Positions 57,991 through 64,000 of a stretch of 64,000 bases of DNA are shown here, in pieces; within the stretch, counting starts at the first letter, position 1, and each line of letters begins with the position of its first letter. Under the pieces are notes generated by a model. That model was not told the origin of the DNA. It did no database searches and saw nothing but the letters and a program-made list of their open reading frames with translations. The position numbers were made by a program, and so were the translations under genes. The DNA is from Nageia nagi (lineage: Eukaryota > Pinophyta). The stretch covers positions 132,308,001 through 132,372,000 of the forward strand of contig JBITNC010000001.1 in NCBI GenBank assembly GCA_050084985.1, in the 5' to 3' direction.

Positions 57991-60178
57991 ACTTTTTGCT
58001 ATGTGTTTTTTTTTGTGCTTAGTATAATTAATCAGCGTATTTTAATATTATTGTTTTAATATAGCGTATTTTAATAGTAGGGTTTTATTTTCTTAGTTCT
58101 AATCAATTTTTTTTTTTATACTAAAATTTCATGTCTATCTTTTTTAGGTTTCAAAGGTTTTTACTTCTAGGGGTCATTACCCTTAGATTCTCCATGACCT
58201 TAGTGGTCGAGTACCTGACTCAGATCATGCTTTTCTTCGTGATGTTGGTTTTGGAGCGGCCCCATATATGGGTCGTATCCAAAAGGACCTTGCAGTTTTA
58301 GCTACCCTTTTTAAGAGATGGGATCCAATGATCAATGCTTTTCATCTACCTACCGGTCCTATTACTATTACATTGGAGGATATCCATCACATTTTGAGAC
58401 TTCCAGTCCAAGGCATGGATATAGTTCTTCTTCAGACTAGAGAGGAGGCTCGACCTTTGGTAAGGGAGCTTTTTGGAGATGATGTGGTTGAGGAGTTGAT
58501 GGTTCAGATTCAGGTAGGAGGCCTGATGTATTATCAATTTTGGTGAGGATTATCAGAGGAGGAGCATCCTGCATATCTTTGCGTTACCTATCTTATGGGA
58601 TGCATCATGTGTTATGGTGCACCAGATGCTAGTGGTGGGAGATTTCCTTGGGCTCTGATGGGTGTACTTCATCAGATGATGACTTTAAGGATCACTTTTG
58701 CTTGGGCTCCTTCATTATTAGCCCTTATTTACCAGGAGCTTTATTTATTGGTGCGGACTCCTAGAGCTATAGTTGCTACATCACTTATTTTATAGGCATG
58801 GGCATATGAGCATATTTATCCTTACCAGCCTTTAGGATTATCTAATCCTACGTATACCACTTGTAGATATCCATCAGGTATTCGATGTTGGAGCCATTTA
58901 TTGGTTATTCCTCGTAGAGATGGTGTTCGAAGAGATGTTGTCTTCTACAGATAGCTCTTGAGCAGATTGACTCCTGGTCAGATCTGATGGAGGATTGGTT
59001 TATAGATTTCTGATTTTTTTGAGACTAGTTTCCATTTATATGGGACTAGACAGGCTATATTTTTACAGGGTACTCGGGTAGGTATTATGTAGTATTTTCA
59101 TTATGATTGGTTTCGTTGGCAGTTTGGTCTCCCTCAAGACATTCCACCTCCACCCCTCCAGTATCTTCGTCTAGGGGATGCTCCTGTATCAGGTGTTTCT
59201 ATGTTGTCTTATTCACCTATGGTTCTTAGAGTTGGTGAGGATATCTCGGATGAGGATATGCCTATGGATGATGTGGGTACTTCAGAGGATTTTGCATCAT
59301 GGTGGGATACTAAGCTAGTAGAGTTTTTTGGGAGTGAGACAACCATTGAGCATCCTGCTTAGAGGACTCGAGTGGATACAGCTCCAGAGGTAGTGACTGA
59401 GGAGCCTATTGGTACTACTGGTGGAGATGATTTTACTATGGTAGATTTTGAGGGTTTTGATGTTGGGGGTATGATTGGAGAGATTATAGATACTGAGGAA
59501 GTTAGATTTCAATAGCCTGATGTTCCTACTCAGACTACTTTTGAGTGAGGGGAGTCCAGTGGGAGGAGTGCTGCTTCTTATGAGGTTGAGATCACAGAGC
59601 TCCAATATGTGATTGAGGAGCTTCACACCCTTCAGGATGCTTCTAATTTAGAGTTGGCTAGTTTGAGAGGAGATATTACATCCCTAAGGATTGAGATGAT
59701 AGCTCTCAGATGTTTTGATAGTGCTCATGTGAGATATAGATCTGATCGAGATACCCTTCACCGATCTCTAATGGATGCCAATGCTCATATTACTGAGTTA
59801 TCTAGTGGGGTTGTAGATCTGGGTGTCAGTAATCCCATTCCTTCTATAGACGAGCATGTAGATCAGTTGAGAAAGTAGGATTATTCTCATAGGGCTGTGG
59901 AGCTTTGGTTACCTGGTTTCCTGAGATATTTTTCAAATGGTCCTAGTTCACCACCCAGGCTAGCACCAGGGTTTCCTCGTTCACCAGTTTCAAGTGGCTT
60001 AGGTCCTTCTGGGAGTCACAGTCATCATGCAGCATTAGTTTCGTGATCTCAGTCTATTGCTAGGGGTGTATCTCCTCGAACATATGCTATAGGTTTGAGA
60101 TCTATTACTAGGGATGAGGGTTCCTCAGAGCATCCTGGTGATCCTCACAATGATGTTGTATCTACTGGAGGACATTGA
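57619..60178 (+). pseudogene. Plant mobile domain (PMD) gene 2, frame kept but with 12 premature stops
   Basis: Exon 1 (57619-57669) reads MAPRKRISTKGKSISKE. A 478-bp intron (57670-58147; GTATTT to TTTTTTAG) joins in phase to exon 2 (58148-60178), 677 codons without any frame shift. The PMD spans about 58170-59160: FLRDVGFGAAPYMGRIQK, WDPMINAFHLPTGPITITLE, HILRLPVQGM, FPWALMGVLHQM, then WFRWQFGLPQDIPPPP. An acidic part (DEDMPMDDVG), a coiled coil (59580-59700, LQYVIEELHTL) and a Ser/Pro tail follow. Eight stops are TAG and four TGA, each one C-to-T from CAG or CGA. PMD proteins of the MAIN type act in nuclear gene silencing; others ride in transposons. Confidence 0.85.
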
Positions 60179-61138
60179 TATTCCATTTTTGATGATATAT
60201 ATATGATGCACTTTTATTTATGGTTATTATGGCTCATGTTGATATGATGATTATGGTGTTATATTTTCTTGATGTACTACTTAGATTATTTTTATTGTGT
60301 GATGGATAAACTAGTGACATGTTATGATATTTCTATGATTCTTGATGTATGATCTTACATTTTATATATATAGAATGATGAAAATAGGTATGATGTGATA
60401 TTATGTAGAAAACATAATTGTCTTTTAATTACTTGATGATGAATAGATGTTAATGATAGATGTAATTTTCAGAATGTATGATGCATAAATATAATTATGG
60501 ACTATATGATGTATAATTTTGAAGATACTTTTTTTTTATTTTGAAGATACTTTTTTTTTTTAAATAATGATAAAATATATATAACATATATCAACAAATT
60601 AATTTGATTATGTTACTAATCTAAAATTAATTTAATAATAAGTGCGATTATAATTGCTATAAATAATAAATCTAATTTATAATTTTAATAAATTAAGCTA
60701 TTTTAAGTTATTGATAATGTGAAATAACATAATTTGTTTAAATAATTGATTGATTATAAATTGCGGTTAATTAACCTGTTAATTAATTTAATAATTAATA
60801 ACATATTTTATAAATGATGACAATGGTTTTGTGTGATATAACTAATCATTAATATCCTAGTTTCTAATGATAACTTAATAAATCTTTTAGTACATCATTT
60901 AGAAAATGAATTTAAATTTTTATATTGACTTTAGATATTATTTAAAATATCTAAAATACATATATTAACTTAATTAATTAAGAATCATTATTTTCAAATA
61001 TTAAATCTTCTAGATTTTAAGATTATTTAAGGACATATTTTTATTAAATTTTTGCGGAATCAGATGCATCATTTTCCGCACTTGGCAATTTTTTATAATA
61101 AACCACTTGACATGGTAAACTAATTCTTTATGGATGTT
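60179..61138. other. No gene seen
   Basis: Strongly AT-rich, including a duplicated TTGAAGATACTTTTTTTTT at 60521-60559. Confidence 0.5.
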
Positions 61139-61602
61139 ATGAACATTAACTTTATCTTGGTCAGGAGAACAATAACTAATCATTCTTATCCTTTCCAAAG
61201 AAAAGCAAATTTTAATAATGTTCAAAGGTAATAGATACTAATGACGTATGGATGCATATGAACATTAACTTTATCTTGGTTAGGAGAACAATAAATAATC
61301 ATTCTTATCCTTACAAAAGAAAAGCAAATTTTTAATAATGTTCAAAGGTAATAGGTGTATAGTAAAACATGGCTTGACACAACACAATAGTGACTTTAAG
61401 AATGTATATGAACATTAACTTTATCTTGGTTAAGAGAACAATAAATAATCATTCTTATCCTTCCCAAAGAAAAGTAAATTTTAATAATGTTCAAAGGTAA
61501 GATGTGTATGAACATTAACTTTATCTTGGTCAGGAGAACAATAACTAATCATTCTTATCCTTACCAAAGAAAAGCAAATTTTTAATAATGTTCAAAGGTA
61601 AT
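61139..61602. repeat. Four ~95-bp units with unequal spacers
   Basis: Units at 61139, 61258, 61408 and 61508 begin ATGAACATTAACTTTATC and end TTTAATAATGTTCAAAGGTA. They are about 95% alike; spacers of roughly 27, 55 and 8 bp are unrelated. Confidence 0.9.
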
Positions 61603-62020
61603 AGGTATATCAAGAGAAATGGGTTTAGCAAAATGACACAAATGATTTTAAACACAAACAAAATATATAATATGAAGGATATTCATTATAACAAAAAGAT
61701 TAAGTGACCTTTGAATTAATAACCAAGTTATTATAACATCTACCTTATCTTTCTTTATTTCAAGATTTAACAACCTAAGATGATATCAAACAATATTATT
61801 ATATGTTGATAAAAAATCTAAAACTCCATGTGTGTAGTGACATTCATTTCCCTTCTTAGATCATTTGACATGGAATTATCTCAGAAACATTAATGAGCTA
61901 ATCCATCCATATGGAACGTATAGAGGTCCATAGAAAGTTGCTTAACCACCTTGATCCCGCTACAACCTTGCTCTACTACCAGTCAGGCGTCCATAGCCCC
62001 GGTAGAGGATATTGTAATCA

Positions 62021-62123
62021 CCCAAGAATCATTGGTAATTATATATATATATTTTTATATTATATATATATATATTTTTGTCATATCTTTTACTTTTTTT
62101 TTTTTTATCAAATGATTCTTGGG
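62021..62123. repeat. Inverted repeat with 13-bp arms around AT tract
   Basis: CCCAAGAATCATT (62021-62033) and AATGATTCTTGGG (62111-62123) are exact complements around a TA-rich and T-rich loop. Confidence 0.75.
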
Positions 62124-62528
62124 TTCGGGATGAAGCAAATAATAGGATAGATATGTAATTTTTCACTCTTAATGTTTCTAAAATAATTTCATTCAAATTC
62201 TCTTAGAATTCCTTAATGTATTAAGTGTTTGGAGTTTTGGATTTTTCTTCAAACATACAAATTTTATGTTTTTCTATCATCTAGGGTATGTCATTTCTTT
62301 ATGAAAGAAACGATAAAGTGAATGTAGTGATAACAAGGAGATTATTCTAAGGTAACATTTTCATACATTACACATTTACTGAATAATCACTGTTATGATG
62401 ACATGCAACATATATTTACATCATCCAAGGGCAAGGTACCCAATTGCCAAGTGACCTCTAGATGTTCCCATCTAGGTATATTTTTTAATTTTATAATTTT
62501 TATGTGTTTTGTGATTTTTCAAATTTTT

Positions 62529-62784
62529 AGGATTTTATGATTTTTCTATTTTTTAGGATTTTATGATTTTTCTATTTTTTAGGATTTTATGATTTTTCTA
62601 TTTTTTAGGATTTTATGATTTTTCTATTTTTTAGGATTTTTTCGTTTTTCTATTTTTTAGGATTTTATGATTTTTCTATTTTTTAGGATTTTATGATTTT
62701 TCTATTTTTTAGGATTTTATGATTTTTCTATTTTTTAGGATTTTTTCATTTTCCTATTTTTTAGGATTTTTTCATTTTTTCTAG
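62529..62784. repeat. 26-bp minisatellite, ten units
   Basis: Unit starts AGGATTTTATGATTTTTC and is repeated at exact 26-bp steps (62529 to 62763). Units 5, 9 and 10 carry GATTTTTTC in place of GATTTTATG. Confidence 0.95.
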
Positions 62785-63997
62785 GGAATCTATTCGTGAT
62801 GCGTTCAAATCGAGTTTGAACTGCATCAGGATTAAATGAACAATGTGTTGAACTAAACAAAAAACTAAAATCTAATACCACTTGATTATGATAAATTTTT
62901 GGAACACAATAATCTAAGTGTTCGGATGTCACGGTTTGTGTGATTGAGATGAGTCGTTCTCGATATCTTAAAGTCAGGTTGTGAGTACAATCGACCATTA
63001 TTTTGGACTTTTCTATAGGCCATAGAAGATAGAAATATATCATCAAATCATATTCTGATTTAGGAGAACACCATAACTAAAAGGCATTGATACAAAGAAT
63101 AACTTGATACCCATTTATTTTGACATCCCAATCGTAAGATTCGCATGTATCATAGAATGTCAACGCTAATTTTTGTTGTATTTCTGTAGGCATGGAAAAA
63201 ACATTTGAGTACAAAGGAGTAGGGGCATTATGAATAACTTTCATAAAGATATCTTTGTCATACCTATTTTCAAACCCTGGAAGATAACTTCCATTATTCC
63301 GTACTCTATGTTCTTTTGACAGTCTTTCAATGATCTCATTTCTAACCTTTATTTGACTTATCATTTTAAGTTCAGCAATACGACAAGCTTGCCTTTTCTC
63401 TAACTTTCATTCCCAAATAGTGTGTCGCATTTGCATGCGAGAACATTTATGAATTTGCCTATAATATTGTTGTGATGTTCTAGGAGGAAAAGCCACAAAA
63501 GTATTTTAAAAATCATAAATCACCCTTTTATGAGGCAAATAATGTAAAATTTCATCCATCCATTCTAGGCTTTTGATTAATTATTTAATGCATTTTAGCC
63601 TAGCTAAAAAGAGTGAATACTCAGTTAATTGACAATTTATGATAATCTTCAGTATTCCATAAGGCCATTGTAGGCAGAAAGCCATTATTCTTTGTGATAT
63701 TCTTTCCATATGGGTGAAATAGATTTGTGGATCTAAAATAATGCTTACTTCATATCCACACAAAGTGACTCCCCAATCATTATTCCTACCACAAAACATA
63801 TGAAATGTTCTTTCATATTGTTCATCAATAGTCAATTGTAAATAGTTTAAAAGATTAAGATCAAATACATATTTTAAATATGTCAATGCTAAATCACCTG
63901 GATATCTTGGTGGTGGAAATCGTACTTGTGGTGGCATTATGCTACCTTTAGCAGATTTCTTTGCCAGATTCATCCTTTCTATTTTAATCATTAACAT
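62735..63997 (-). pseudogene. Unrecognised long frame, four premature stops, cut by window edge
   Basis: One frame holds from 63997 to 62735 without shifts. It reads PPQVRFPPPRYPGDLALTYL, FHMFCGRNNDWGVTLCGYEV, LEWMDEILHYLPHKRVIY, FPPRTSQQYYRQIHKCSRMQ, KLEKRQACRIAELKMISQ, LPGFENRYDKDIFMKVIH and FYDTCESYDWDVKINGYQV, so a DW-V---GY-V block occurs twice. Stops are TAA (63581-63583, 63506-63508), TGA (63407-63409) and TAG (63077-63079), fitting CAA, CAA, CGA and CAG. The product is basic and soluble, with no signal or membrane segment. Its last residues run into the 26-bp minisatellite. I match it to no family; it may be an extra ORF of an LTR element or a host gene. Confidence 0.5.
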
Positions 63998-64000
63998 TTG

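Noticed and set aside
61139-61602. CRISPR-like array with spacers
   Set aside because: Units are ~95 bp, spacers unequal, no cas genes, eukaryotic context.
61911-62150. 79-codon plus ORF near 61.9 kb
   Set aside because: The first half looks mildly protein-like, but the second half is simple AT repeat and no family fits.
62529-62784. CRISPR-like array
   Set aside because: Units are head-to-tail without spacers, and the context is a plant nuclear genome.
57619-64000. Alternative genetic code with TAG/TAA as Gln
   Set aside because: TGA at Arg sites and stops at Trp sites also occur, and terminal stops of the same types are used; C-to-T decay explains all. All frames lie in plant repeats.

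Overview
The window looks like nuclear DNA of a land plant with a large, repeat-rich genome. It is AT-rich and short of CpG, and holds Ty3 and Ty1 LTR retrotransposons, a LINE, a CACTA-like end, a BED/host-like exon with splice sites, a telomere-type block and two genes with the plant mobile domain (PMD). A gymnosperm is plausible but unproven. I see no intact gene, rRNA, tRNA or CRISPR array. Almost every reading frame is broken by stop codons where Gln (CAG/CAA), Arg (CGA) or Trp would be expected, which fits old methylated DNA decaying by C-to-T change.

Layout. 1-5305: Ty3 element on the minus strand (RT, protease, gag, primer site, LTR), cut by the left edge. 5365-9505: internally deleted Ty3 element on the minus strand. 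9549-11056: broken, intron-bearing host-like gene with a repeated exon, cut by the LTR ending at 9505. 11-16 kb: no recognised gene, some duplications and a telomere-like block. 16.1-21.5 kb: probable CACTA element. 22-26 kb: (TA)n tract, a small lysine-rich ORF, a CpG-keeping island with a TATA box. 25.97-26.88 kb: LINE 3' part, cut by the LTR of the next element. 26.88-33.6 kb: nearly complete Ty3 internal region on the plus strand, followed by a PMD pseudogene to 35.35 kb. 36.2-39.2 kb: gag, primer site and LTR of a minus-strand Ty3 element. 39.8-40.8 kb: repeat shared with 5.6-6.65 kb.

40.8-51.9 kb is a nested pair: a Ty1/copia element (minus) split inside its protease by a full-length 8.3 kb Ty3 element (42562-50879, minus) with an exact 5-bp target duplication. 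54.4-55.5 kb holds the 3' end of a second copy of the plus-strand Ty3 family. 55.5-58 kb carries unusual clusters of a ~20-bp GATC palindrome in LTR-like DNA and in the promoter and intron of the second PMD pseudogene (57619-60178). 61.1-62.8 kb has four ~95-bp repeats and a 26-bp minisatellite. The right edge holds an unrecognised long frame on the minus strand.

The items most worth a second look are the ~20-bp palindrome arrays, a pseudoknot-like structure with a compensatory base-pair change at the Ty3 stop codon, Glu-to-Lys change at the catalytic Glu in all three visible integrases, the two PMD genes beside Ty3 elements, and the unrecognised 62.7-64 kb frame.
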